From: Flaviaestuariibacter flavus
GTDB lineage: Bacteria > Bacteroidota > Bacteroidia > Chitinophagales > Chitinophagaceae
Assembly (NCBI RefSeq): GCF_004337505.1
Contig: NZ_SJZI01000003.1
Coordinates: forward strand, 62,001-126,000
Length of the DNA stretch: 64,000 bases
Reading direction: 5' to 3'
In this document: positions 52,856 to 60,924 of the stretch, in pieces
Numbering within the stretch: position 1 is the stretch's first letter
How the letters are laid out: each line of letters opens with the position of its first letter
The notes under the pieces: model-generated
What the model saw: the letters and a program-made list of their open reading frames with translations, nothing else
What the model was told of the DNA's origin: nothing
Databases searched by the model: none
Program-made: the position numbers and the translations under genes

Positions 52856-54220
52856 TCAGCGGGCCGCGCGCTGCTTTTGCAGGGTAAGGTACAGGCCGGC
52901 GAGGCCGATGGCGAAGAAGAGCACCAGCGTCAGCACCGAGTTGCGTTGCGAGCCGGTGAGCTCGATGATGCCGCCGAAGGAAAGCATCCCGATCACGATG
53001 GCGATTTTCTCGGTTACGTCGTAGAACGAAAAGAAAGAAGTAGTGTCGCGGGTTTCGGGCATCAGCTTGGCATAGGTGCTGCGGCTGAGGCTCTGGATGC
53101 CGCCCATGACAAAACCCACCGCCGCGGCGAGCCCGTAGAACTCGTAGATGCCGCCCACCGGCAGCAGGTAGCCGATCACGCAGAGCAGGATCCAGAACAC
53201 CACGCAGCACATGAGCGCCTTGATGTTGCCGATCTTTTCCGACAGCCGTGAAATAACCAGCGCTCCCGGCACCGCGATGAGCTGGATCAGCACGATGGAG
53301 ATGATCAGGTTGGTGGTGGGAATCCGCAGCTCGCTTTTGCCATAGAGAGCGGCCGCCAGCATCACCGTCTGCACCCCCATATTATAGAAGAAGAAGGAAG
53401 CCAGGAAGCGTTTCAGCACAGGGATGTGGGCCAATTGCCCCAACACCTTGCGCAGCTCCTTGTAGCCACCGAGCAGGGCCTCCCGGGGTACGTCGCGCAC
53501 CACCGGGCTGGGCAGGGTGCGGAGCGGTATCTGCGCAAAGCCGAACCACCAGAGCGCCACCGCGAGAAAGGAAGCCTGGAACTCGATATAGCTGCCTTTA
53601 CCGCCACCGCCAAGCAGGCCGGGGAAGAACACGAACACAAAGCAGATGATCTGTAATAACACCGACCCTACGTATCCATAGGAGAAGCCGCGGGCCGATA
53701 CCCGGTCGCGGTCCTGCGGCGCGGCAATCTCGGGGAGGTAGGAGTTATAGAACACCAGCGACGACCAGTAGCCGATGCAGGCAACCACCATGCAGGCGAT
53801 GCCGATGGCGAGGAAGTGCGGGTAGTTGGGCGTGAAGAAGAATAGCCCCGCGCAGGCCAGCGATCCAATGGTGAGGAAGAAGCCCATAAAGGTCTTCTTG
53901 TTGCCCCGCGTATCCGCAATGGAGGAAAGCAACGGCGACAGCAGCGCCACCACCATAAAGGCCACGGCAAGCGCATAGTTGTACAGCGCCGTATTCACGA
54001 AGGTGCGGCCCAGGAAGGTGACCTTGTCGTTGATCACGTTGCCGGCGGCGTCGGTTTTGGAGGTGATGCCCTCGTAGTAGGCGGGGAAGATCGTGGAGGT
54101 GATGACCAGGTTGTAGGCACTGTTGGCCCAGTCGTACATCGCCCAGGCGTTGATCACTTTTTTGGGGGCGGTCACTTGTGTCGTGCCTTCCGGGGCGGGC
54201 GCAATTGCGGTCGATTCCAT
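52856..54220 (-). CDS. MFS transporter, UMF1/Atg22-like
   Basis: 454 residues with 12 membrane helices. The N-terminal WAMYDWANSAYNLVITSTIFPAYYEG and the central GVQTVMLAAALYGKSELRIP and GGIQSLSRSTYAKLMPE are characteristic of the UMF1 subfamily, related to yeast Atg22, which moves amino acids. The start at 54220 gives the family-like N-terminus after a short Pro-rich lead; the longer frame runs into a palindromic repeat. It is followed by the hydrolase gene, probably in the same transcript. Confidence 0.9.
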   Translation of the reverse strand: MESTAIAPAPEGTTQVTAPKKVINAWAMYDWANSAYNLVITSTIFPAYYEGITSKTDAAGNVINDKVTFLGRTFVNTALYNYALAVAFMVVALLSPLLSSIADTRGNKKTFMGFFLTIGSLACAGLFFFTPNYPHFLAIGIACMVVACIGYWSSLVFYNSYLPEIAAPQDRDRVSARGFSYGYVGSVLLQIICFVFVFFPGLLGGGGKGSYIEFQASFLAVALWWFGFAQIPLRTLPSPVVRDVPREALLGGYKELRKVLGQLAHIPVLKRFLASFFFYNMGVQTVMLAAALYGKSELRIPTTNLIISIVLIQLIAVPGALVISRLSEKIGNIKALMCCVVFWILLCVIGYLLPVGGIYEFYGLAAAVGFVMGGIQSLSRSTYAKLMPETRDTTSFFSFYDVTEKIAIVIGMLSFGGIIELTGSQRNSVLTLVLFFAIGLAGLYLTLQKQRAAR

Positions 54221-54274
54221 GCAGCAATTTTTGGAGGTACTAAAGTAAGTGGTGGCACGCACAAACCGCGGAAA

Positions 54275-54442
54275 ACGTCCGGAGCAATGCGAAGCATTGC
54301 TCCGGACGTCATTGCGAGCGCAGCGAAGCAAGCTCCACGACCTTAGGACAGGCCGTAACCTGAAAGTGCTCCCATTACGGCTTCTTCGGGCTACCAACAA
54401 CCTGCGTAACGCCGGAGTTTGCTTCGCTACGCTCGCAATGAC
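54275..54442. repeat. palindromic element (GTCATTGCGAG type)
   Basis: A perfect 16-bp hairpin ACGTCCGGAGCAATGC with its complement and loop GAA (54275-54309) is followed by GTCATTGCGAGCGCAGCGAA (54308-54327). The inverse TTCGCTACGCTCGCAATGAC is at 54423-54442. The same element type occurs at 60637-60836. Confidence 0.85.
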
Positions 54443-54475
54443 GGTAAAAGCCTCGTTTTGCGAGGCTTTTACCGT
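54441..54475. terminator. terminator of uppP
   Basis: Perfect 15-bp stem ACGGTAAAAGCCTCG with its complement and a 5-base loop, 24 bp after the uppP stop. Confidence 0.88.
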
Positions 54476-54498
54476 ATCAGTTCTGCGTTTTCCGCGTG

Positions 54499-55371
54499 CT
54501 ATAATTTCCCGGCCGCGATCAGCGCCAGCAGCACGGCGCCCAGCACGATGCGGTAAATCCCGAACATGCGGAAGCCATAGCGCTTCAATACGGCGATAAA
54601 GAATTTGATGGCGGCGAGCGCCACGATGAAGGCCACCACGTTACCCACCGCGAAGGCTTTGATGTTTTCGGAAGAGGCCGTGATGAGCTCGTAGCCCTTT
54701 TGCTTCATGCCGTTGCCCGTGTCCCACTTCTTCAGCAGCACGGAGTACAGGGTGGCGGCGGCCATGGTAGGGACCGCGAGGAAGAAGGAGAATTCGGCGG
54801 CGAAGTTGCGGGTGAGGCGCTGCTGCATCCCGCCGATGATGGAGGCGGCCGAGCGGCTCACACCCGGGATCATGGCCAGCACCTGCCAGAGGCCGATAAC
54901 CAGTGAGCGGCTGTAGGTCAGGTGTGTGTCTGCTTCGATGAGTTCCTTCTTCGTGGTTTCCGCCGCCAGCAGGTCGGAGCCGGGCGCCGCGGTGGGCTGC
55001 GGGAAAAGGCGGTCAATGAACAGCAACACAAAGCCGCCCAGCAGCAGGCTGATGGCCACGATAGACTGGCTGGCGAGCATGGTGTCGAGCGCATCGTTGA
55101 ACAGGAAGCCGAAGAGCAGGGCCGGGATGACGCCGATGGCCAGCTTGGCATAAAACTCCCAGTGCGTAAACTGGAAGAACTTGCGCCAGTACACCAGCAC
55201 CACGGCCAGGATGGCCCCTAGCTGGATGGCTACCTCGAAAACCTTGGTAAAAGCGCTCTCCTCGATCCCCAGGATAGAGGAGGCGATGATCATATGGCCG
55301 GTGGAGGATACGGGCAAAAACTCGGTCACGCCCTCAACGACGGCGATGATAATGGCTTCAACAATAGTCAT
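54499..55371 (-). CDS. uppP: undecaprenyl-diphosphatase
   Basis: 290 residues, eight membrane helices. The catalytic motifs are EGVTEFLPVSSTGH (about 13-26) and IPGVSRSAASII (about 172-183). The enzyme dephosphorylates undecaprenyl diphosphate to recycle the lipid carrier for cell wall synthesis and confers bacitracin tolerance. It overlaps the DUF3098 gene by 1 bp (TAATG-type junction). The order ftsX, DUF3098, uppP is common in Bacteroidota. Confidence 0.96.
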   Translation of the reverse strand: MTIVEAIIIAVVEGVTEFLPVSSTGHMIIASSILGIEESAFTKVFEVAIQLGAILAVVLVYWRKFFQFTHWEFYAKLAIGVIPALLFGFLFNDALDTMLASQSIVAISLLLGGFVLLFIDRLFPQPTAAPGSDLLAAETTKKELIEADTHLTYSRSLVIGLWQVLAMIPGVSRSAASIIGGMQQRLTRNFAAEFSFFLAVPTMAAATLYSVLLKKWDTGNGMKQKGYELITASSENIKAFAVGNVVAFIVALAAIKFFIAVLKRYGFRMFGIYRIVLGAVLLALIAAGKL

Positions 55372-55682
55372 TATTGCTCCTTAACGTTCTGCTTGACAGG
55401 TGTTGCGGACTTGCGGAAGAGGGCGTAGATCTCGATCACGAGGCCGGCCAGGATCACGATGGGGGCCAGGGTGATGCGGCGGAAGCCGTATACTTCGTCT
55501 TTATTGAAAACGTTGGGGTCCTCGCTGCGGCCGCCGGCCATCAGCAGGAAGCCGAGGATGATCACGGCGGCGCCGATACCCATCCACATCAGGTTTTCAC
55601 GGCCGAAAAGCGGCTTGTCACTCAGGTGCAGCTCCTCGCGGGCAGCGGGGCGGCGGGTGGTTGTAGAAGAAGAAGTAGCCAT
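55371..55682 (-). CDS. DUF3098 membrane protein
   Basis: 103 residues: LFGRENLMWMGIGAAVIILGFLLMAGGRSEDPNVFNKDEVYGFRRITLAPIVILAGLVIEIYALF. The two helices joined by the DPNVF/FRRIT segment define DUF3098, a Bacteroidota family encoded between ftsX and uppP. A role in cell division or wall synthesis is suggested by that context only. Confidence 0.93.
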   Translation of the reverse strand: MATSSSTTTRRPAAREELHLSDKPLFGRENLMWMGIGAAVIILGFLLMAGGRSEDPNVFNKDEVYGFRRITLAPIVILAGLVIEIYALFRKSATPVKQNVKEQ

Positions 55683-55691
55683 AGGTCGGGC

Positions 55692-55915
55692 AAGTTAGGG
55701 AGAATATCGAATATCGATCAAGGAACAACGAAAGGAGAATGAAGGGGAGAATGTTAATATTCAATAATCAATGTTCAATATTCAAGGCTCGGGGTTTGCG
55801 TCATTCCTTTATCATTGATTTATTGAACATCGATTATTTAACGCGAAAAGCCCCGCCACCGGCAGGGCTTTGCTATTTCGAATTTCGATATTCCCTGATC
55901 GATATTCGATATTCA
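55692..55915. repeat. several period-7 repeat blocks, family E, in the ftsX-DUF3098 spacer
   Basis: Blocks with 7-bp units such as AATATCG (55694 on), ATATTCA/ATAATCA/ATGTTCA (55757-55784), TCATTGA-like units (55800-55840) and TATTCGA (55873-55915) form inverted pairs. An imperfect hairpin AAAGCCCCGCC/GGCAGGGCTTT (55847-55871) is in the centre. Confidence 0.8.
55847..55871. terminator. imperfect hairpin between ftsX and DUF3098
   Basis: An 11-bp stem with one mismatch, A and T runs on both sides. It would partly separate ftsX transcription from that of the two downstream genes. Confidence 0.6.
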
Positions 55916-56785
55916 ATAGAGTTCGTCCAGCTTCATCCGCAGGTACTTCAGCACACTCCGATACGTACTGAACAGCGTAATACTGACCCCGATTACCAGC
56001 AGGCCCAGGAAGAGCAGCAGGAACAGGTTGGTGTCGAACAGCGCGTTCATGCCGGGAAAGAAGCCCTCGAGGAGGCGGATGACGATATAGAGCACCGCCG
56101 TGGCGATGGCCGCGCTGAGCGCTCCGTTGATCACCGCGCGGATATTGAGCGGGCGGGCGATGAAGCCGCGCGTGGCGCCTACCATCTGCATCGTCTTAAT
56201 AAGGAAGCGGTTGGAGAACATCGCCAGGCGGATGGTGTTGTCGATGAGGATAATCACCATGATGCTTACCCCGATGACGATGGCCAGCAGGATCAGCGAG
56301 GCGATGCGGAAGTTGCGCTGCATGGAGCCCACTACGGCCTTTGAGTACTGCACTTCATCCACGATCGGGTTCTGCTGCAGGCGCGTCTTGATGTTCATCA
56401 GCTGCGTGGAATCCACGAACTCCTCCTTCAGGTTGAAGTTGATGGAATTGGGCAGCAGGTTGTTGTCGAGGAACTCCGAAAAGTCTTCGTTGCCGCTCTT
56501 CACCCATTCTTTCTTGGCGGCTTCCTTGTCGGTGTAGCGTACGGTCTTTACCGCGGGGAGGGCGGCGATGGAGTCCTGCAGGAGGGCCCGGTCGCGGTCG
56601 TTGATACCGTTCTTCAGGTACACCTGCACCTCGATGCTCTCCTTATAGTATTGCATCAGCTTTTTGGCGTTGATGCCCAGCCAGCCGAGCACGCCCAGGA
56701 GGAACAGGACCAGGGTCACGCCGAGTACCGACATGAAATAAGAAGGTTTGCCACGCTTGAGGGATGCTCTACCGGATTGTGCCAT
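55913..56785 (-). CDS. ftsX: cell division permease FtsX
   Basis: 290 residues. A first membrane helix (about 18-38) is followed by a periplasmic domain (SIEVQVYLKNGINDRDRALLQ...) and three helices in the FtsX arrangement, including MVGATRGFIARPLNIRAVINGALSAAIATAVLY. FtsX works with the ATPase FtsE to control peptidoglycan hydrolases at the division site; ftsE is not in this window. A consensus promoter read on the minus strand (-7 TATTTTTG) lies 20 bp upstream. Confidence 0.93.
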   Translation of the reverse strand: MAQSGRASLKRGKPSYFMSVLGVTLVLFLLGVLGWLGINAKKLMQYYKESIEVQVYLKNGINDRDRALLQDSIAALPAVKTVRYTDKEAAKKEWVKSGNEDFSEFLDNNLLPNSINFNLKEEFVDSTQLMNIKTRLQQNPIVDEVQYSKAVVGSMQRNFRIASLILLAIVIGVSIMVIILIDNTIRLAMFSNRFLIKTMQMVGATRGFIARPLNIRAVINGALSAAIATAVLYIVIRLLEGFFPGMNALFDTNLFLLLFLGLLVIGVSITLFSTYRSVLKYLRMKLDELY

Positions 56786-56805
56786 GCGAACGATTTGGAG
56801 TGGAA

Positions 56806-56834
56806 CAAAAATAGCGGATTGCGACCAACGGCAA
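56806..56834 (-). promoter_or_regulatory. promoter of ftsX
   Basis: On the minus strand: TTG (56832-56834), an 18-bp spacer and TATTTTTG (56806-56813), an exact -7 match. The start codon is 20 bp downstream. Confidence 0.65.
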
Positions 56835-56879
56835 GGAGCCGCGGCTTAAAGCTTTGTCAAAACGGAAGGGCGCAAGGGC

Positions 56880-56925
56880 TAAATTTGCCCCTCTAACGAC
56901 GGAAGCCCGGCCGATATTGCCGGGC
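56880..56925 (+). promoter_or_regulatory. -7 element and leader hairpin of leuS
   Basis: TAAATTTG (56880-56887) is an exact -7 match, giving a leader of about 130 bases. Near its start a perfect 7-bp stem GCCCGGC (56905-56911) pairs with 56919-56925 around a 7-base loop. No T-box features were found. Confidence 0.55.
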
Positions 56926-57026
56926 CGCTCCGCCGGCAATTTCAAACCAGAAGCCGCCGCAGCACCCACGAACACCCGGCCACGGAGGTTCCGCCGGCGC
57001 CCGCGCGGCAACAGCGAAAACAAGCA

Positions 57027-60000
57027 ATGGAGTATAATTTCAGAGCGATCGAGCAGAAATGGCAGCAGCAGTGGGCCGACAGCGGCGCCTATAAAGTGAG
57101 CAACGAATCGTCGAAGCCGAAGTTCTACGTGCTCGACATGTTTCCCTACCCCAGCGGCGCCGGCCTGCATGTGGGCCACCCGCTTGGCTATATCGCCTCC
57201 GACATCTTTGCCCGCTACAAGCGCAACAAGGGCTTCAACGTGCTGCACCCCATGGGCTACGACGCCTTCGGCCTCCCCGCCGAGCAATACGCCATCGAGC
57301 ACGGCGTGCACCCCGCCGTGAGTACCGCCAAAAACATCGCCACCTTCCGCTCGCAGCTCGATAAGATCGGCTTTTGCTTCGATTGGAGCCGCCAGGTGAA
57401 CACCTCCGAGCCGCGCTATTACAAATGGACGCAGTGGATCTTCCTGCAGCTGTTCAACAGCTGGTACAACCGCCGGACGAACCGCACCGAAAAGATCGAT
57501 ACGCTCATCGCGGCTTTCGAAAAGGAGGGCAATGCATCCCACCCGCTGCCCGCCTTCGGAAAGGCTCAGGCTGACAACGGGCCGGATTTCCCCGAAAAGT
57601 TCACGGCCGGTGAATGGAAGGCTTTCGATGAAAAAACGAAGATGGCCATCCTCATGGAATACCGCACCGCCTATTGCGGCTACGGTGAGGTGAACTGGTG
57701 CGAAGCCCTCGGCACCGTGCTGGCCAACGACGAAGTGGTGAACGGCGTAAGCGAGCGCGGCGGCTATCCCGTTATCAAAAAACGCCTCCGGCAGTGGTAT
57801 CTCCGCATCACCGAGTACGCCGACCGCCTCCTCGAAGGCCTGCAGACCGTCGACTTCTCCGATGCGATGAAGGAGATGCAAAGCAACTGGATCGGGAAGT
57901 CGAGCGGCGCCGAAATTGACTTCGAGGTCGTTTCCCCTCTCCGCTCCGGAGAGGCAACCAAGCAAAGCGAAGGTTGGTCGCGGAGCGAGGGGGGTGAGGT
58001 CATCCGTGTCTACACAACCCGCCCCGACACCATCTTCGGCGTCGACTTCATGGTGCTCGCCCCCGAGCACGACCTCGTGCTGCAGATCGCCTCCGGCGAG
58101 CAACGTGCCGCCGTGGAAGAATACGTGGCCTACGTGAAGAGCCGATCCGAGCGCGAGCGCATGGCCGAGAAGAAGATCTCGGGTGTGTTCACCGGCGCTT
58201 ACGTGCAGCATCCTTTCAGCGACAAAAAGATCCCCGTGTGGATCTCCGAATATGTGCTGGCCGGCTACGGCACGGGCGCCATCATGGCCGTGCCGAGCGG
58301 CGACGAGCGCGATCATAAGTTTGCCCGTCACTTCAATATTCCCATCACCAATATCTGGGGCGACGCCTACACCGGCGAAGACGCCGTTACCGACAAGAGC
58401 CTCGTGCTGCACGGGTCGGATTTCGTGAACGGCAAGACGGCGAAAGAGGCCATCGGGCTCGTGATCGACAAGCTGGTGGAAAAAGGCATCGGCATCCGCA
58501 AGATCAACTTCCGCCTCCGCGACGCGGCCTTCAGCCGCCAGCGCTACTGGGGCGAGCCCTTCCCCATCAAGTGGATCGACGGCGTGGCCTATCCCCTGGA
58601 TGAAAGCGAGCTGCCGCTCGAGCTCCCGTACGTGGAGAAATACGGTCCCGGCCCCGAGGGTGAAGGCCCGCTGGCCAACGTGCCCGAGTGGACGGCGCAG
58701 CACCTCGAGACCAACACGATGCCGGGCTATGCCGGCTCCTCCTGGTATTTCCTCCGCTACATGGATCCGCACAACGACGCCGAGTTCTGCTCGAAGAAGG
58801 CATCCGACTACTGGCGCCAGGTTGACCTTTACGTGGGCGGCACCGAGCACGCCGTGGGTCACCTGCTGTATAGCCGCATGTGGACGAAGTGCCTGTTTGA
58901 TCTTGGATTGATTTCGTTTGACGAGCCGTTTAAGCGCTTGCTTAACCAGGGGATGATCCAGGGCTCAAGCCGGTTTGTGTATCGTTTGTCGTTGGCTCCA
59001 GAGTTCGCGCAGCCCGAGCTCGATAATGGAATTGTTTCTCCTACTGTGTTAGTATCAAAGACGTTTGTTGATAATTACGACAGCTCAGAAGTGCAAACTT
59101 TTTTAGAAAAGAAATTAGCCGAGCTGGATCTACAAGCGGCTTACTCCGGGGTGGTAAAATCCTTTTATCAATTTGACAAGCCGGTTCCTTTGCATGTTGA
59201 CGTAAATCTTGTTGATGGAGTAGAGTTAGATATCGAAGCTTACAGAAACTGGAAACCAGACTTTAAGAGCGCAATCTTTATTTTGGAAGACGGCACTATC
59301 TCCCTCCCCCTAGGGGAGGGCCGGGGTGGGGTCTCTTCGGAAAGCGGTGAGACAGCCCGGGGTGGTGTTTATATCTGTGGCGTCGAAGTCGAAAAGATGT
59401 CCAAGTCCAAAGTCAACACCGTCAACCCCGACGTACTCGTTGAAAAATACGGCGCCGACACCTTCCGCATGTACGAGATGTTCCTCGGCCCGGTGGAGAT
59501 GTCGAAGCCCTGGGATACCAAAGGCATCGAAGGCGTGCACCGCTTCCTCAAAAAACTCTGGCGCCTTTTCTACAACGAAGGCGGACTGCAGGTTACCAAC
59601 GAAGCGCCGACGAAAGACGAACTCAAGACGCTGCACAAAACGATCAGGAAGATCGAGGAAGACACGGAGCGCTTCTCCTTCAATACGGCGGTGTCTACGT
59701 TCATGATCGCCGTCAACGAGCTCACGGATCTCAAGTCTTCGAAGAAGGATATTCTTTCTCCGCTGCTGGTGCTGCTGACACCCTATGCCCCGCACATCGC
59801 GGAGGAACTCTGGGCGGCACTCGGCAACAGCGACTCCGTGCTCGACGCGCCCTTCCCGAAGTTCGAAGCCGAATACCTCGTGGAGTCTTCGAAGGAATAC
59901 CCGGTCTCGATCAACGGCAAGAACCGCACGCAGATCAACATCGCCCTCGACGCCACCGAAGAACAGGTGAAGGAGATCGTGCTGGCCAACGAGATCGTGC

Positions 60001-60074
60001 AGAAGTGGATGGAAGGCAAGCCGCTGAAGAAGCTCGTTTTTGTAAAAGGACGGATGGTGAATCTCGTGGTTTGA
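57027..60074 (+). CDS. leuS: leucyl-tRNA synthetase with two palindrome-derived insertions
   Basis: 1015 residues, longer than most LeuRS. Class I motifs are present: PYPSGAGLHVGHP (HIGH-type, about 41-53) and EKMSKSKVNTVNP (KMSKS, about 788-800). The editing domain (about 225-430) has YTTRPDTIFGVDF. The ADTFRMYEMFLGP segment and C-terminal anticodon-binding and tRNA-contact domains are intact. Two insertions are odd: residues about 302-323 (PLRSGEATKQSEGWSRSEGG) and about 758-781 (SLPLGEGRGGVSSESGETAR). Both are encoded by palindromic DNA and keep the frame. The part from about 58900 to 59290 has an AT-rich codon use unlike the rest. The enzyme charges tRNA-Leu in the cytoplasm. Confidence 0.96.
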   Translation: MEYNFRAIEQKWQQQWADSGAYKVSNESSKPKFYVLDMFPYPSGAGLHVGHPLGYIASDIFARYKRNKGFNVLHPMGYDAFGLPAEQYAIEHGVHPAVSTAKNIATFRSQLDKIGFCFDWSRQVNTSEPRYYKWTQWIFLQLFNSWYNRRTNRTEKIDTLIAAFEKEGNASHPLPAFGKAQADNGPDFPEKFTAGEWKAFDEKTKMAILMEYRTAYCGYGEVNWCEALGTVLANDEVVNGVSERGGYPVIKKRLRQWYLRITEYADRLLEGLQTVDFSDAMKEMQSNWIGKSSGAEIDFEVVSPLRSGEATKQSEGWSRSEGGEVIRVYTTRPDTIFGVDFMVLAPEHDLVLQIASGEQRAAVEEYVAYVKSRSERERMAEKKISGVFTGAYVQHPFSDKKIPVWISEYVLAGYGTGAIMAVPSGDERDHKFARHFNIPITNIWGDAYTGEDAVTDKSLVLHGSDFVNGKTAKEAIGLVIDKLVEKGIGIRKINFRLRDAAFSRQRYWGEPFPIKWIDGVAYPLDESELPLELPYVEKYGPGPEGEGPLANVPEWTAQHLETNTMPGYAGSSWYFLRYMDPHNDAEFCSKKASDYWRQVDLYVGGTEHAVGHLLYSRMWTKCLFDLGLISFDEPFKRLLNQGMIQGSSRFVYRLSLAPEFAQPELDNGIVSPTVLVSKTFVDNYDSSEVQTFLEKKLAELDLQAAYSGVVKSFYQFDKPVPLHVDVNLVDGVELDIEAYRNWKPDFKSAIFILEDGTISLPLGEGRGGVSSESGETARGGVYICGVEVEKMSKSKVNTVNPDVLVEKYGADTFRMYEMFLGPVEMSKPWDTKGIEGVHRFLKKLWRLFYNEGGLQVTNEAPTKDELKTLHKTIRKIEEDTERFSFNTAVSTFMIAVNELTDLKSSKKDILSPLLVLLTPYAPHIAEELWAALGNSDSVLDAPFPKFEAEYLVESSKEYPVSINGKNRTQINIALDATEEQVKEIVLANEIVQKWMEGKPLKKLVFVKGRMVNLVV
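57927..57998. repeat. palindromic insertion inside leuS, editing domain
   Basis: CTCTCCG/CGGAGAG and CAACC/GGTTG inverted pairs, with CCCCTC at one end and GAGGGGGG at the other, make a nested palindrome of about 70 bp that is translated in frame. Confidence 0.7.
59298..59371. repeat. palindromic insertion inside leuS, before KMSKS
   Basis: CCCTCCCC/GGGGAGGG (loop CTA) is followed by GCCGGGGTGGGGTCTC and the inverse-type GAGAC-GCCCGGGGTGGTG. It resembles the CCCCTAGGGG-type palindromes common between Bacteroidota genes, but is translated in frame here. Confidence 0.72.
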
Positions 60075-60102
60075 TCAACTTTGAAATATGTTTTAGTAGA
60101 AG

Positions 60103-60127
60103 GAGGGCCTTGCGGCCCTCTTTTTTT
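60103..60127 (+). terminator. terminator of leuS
   Basis: Stem GAGGGCC with its complement and loop TTGC, followed by a run of T. Confidence 0.9.
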
Positions 60128-60134
60128 CGCGAAG

Positions 60135-60238
60135 GCACGACGGCGCAACGGCACAACGAATAATATTCAGAGGCAGGACGGCGCCGTAAGCAAGTGTAAA
60201 AAATAAACGTCGTGTCTTCGTGCCGTCGTGCCGTCGTG
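60135..60238. repeat. inverted period-8 repeat arms, family F
   Basis: Left arm 60135-60158 has units GCACGACG, GCGCAACG and GCACAACG. Right arm 60207-60238 has ACGTCGTG, TCTTCGTG, CCGTCGTG and CCGTCGTG. The centre is 48 bp. Confidence 0.9.
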
Positions 60239-60264
60239 ACCCAAGGCCGCCTGCGGCCAAAAAG

Positions 60265-60600
60265 TCCCGGAAAACTCCGCAAACCCCTCCGCGATCGCCG
60301 GAAGGCTTCCGGAAAAGTCTTTAAGCCCCCCTTCGATCGACACAGGTGTTCCGGAAAACTCTTTGGTGCCGCCTTCGATCGAAGGAGGCTTTGCCGGAAT
60401 TCCATAACTGCCTCCCGCGAACGCGACCGGGCTTCCCGGAAATCCGGGAAGGCTTGCCGCGTTCGAAGGAAGGATCCCGGGAAATCCCGGAAGGCTTTCT
60501 TCGTCTGAAAGAAGGGTTCCCGGAAATCCGGGAAGGCTTCGTTCGTCCGACGGACCCTTTCCCGGAAATCCGGGAAGGGTTGCGTTGAACGCGTAAGGGG
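60265..60600. repeat. array of eight exact 42-bp units with paired palindromes
   Basis: Units start at 60265, 60307, 60349, 60391, 60433, 60475, 60517 and 60559, always 42 bp apart. Each begins with a version of TTCCCGGAAATCCGGGAA (complete in units 5, 7 and 8, shortened to TTCCGGAAA or similar in units 1-4). The second half of the unit holds a different palindrome each time, for example CCTTCGATCGAAGG in unit 3, GTCCGACGGAC in unit 7 and GCGTTGAACGC in unit 8. All three frames on one strand stay open for long distances because 42 is divisible by 3. No cas or transposase gene is near. Confidence 0.93.
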
Positions 60601-60636
60601 TTCATTGATAGTGTATTGTGTGTGTTTTCAGGCGCG

Positions 60637-60836
60637 TCATTGCGAGGAGGCTACCCAACAGTGCCGTCATTGCGAGGAGGCGAGCGGAGCTAGACGACGA
60701 AGCAAGCTTCTGATCTATGGGACAACTGCGTTGCTTCGGCTTAGGGCAGTGCCATAGATGGGAGATTGCTTCGCTCCACTGCGTTTCGCTCGCAATGACG
60801 GCTCTAAAGAAGCGCTGCGCTCGCAATGGCAGCCTT
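60637..60836. repeat. palindromic element (GTCATTGCGAG type), compound
   Basis: Two copies of GTCATTGCGAGGAGGC (about 60638 and 60664) face inverse copies GCTCGCAATGACGG (about 60789) and GCGCTCGCAATGG. Same family as 54275-54442. It fills the space up to the next gene. Confidence 0.82.
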
Positions 60837-60924
60837 GAAGCGGCAGTGGAACAGGCGCCCAATCTTTAAGCCCCCTTTCGCAAACAAAAGCATGCCTTTT
60901 GCTGTTTTTCCGGAAAGCATTTTC

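Noticed and set aside
54275-54442. GTCATTGCGAG palindrome as something new
   Set aside because: Elements with this wording are a familiar intergenic palindrome type in several bacterial groups; listed only as a repeat.
56888-57026. T-box riboswitch in the leuS leader
   Set aside because: No T-box consensus bulge or specifier loop was seen; the leader has only simple GC-rich hairpins.
60265-60600. The 42-bp array as a CRISPR array
   Set aside because: The constant part is only about 18-20 bp and degenerate, the variable parts are themselves palindromic, the period is too short, and no cas gene is nearby.
60321-60605. Open frames with 14-residue repeats (such as KPSRISG) across the 42-bp array
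   Set aside because: Several frames are open at once simply because the unit length is divisible by 3; none has a credible start, signal or codon bias.
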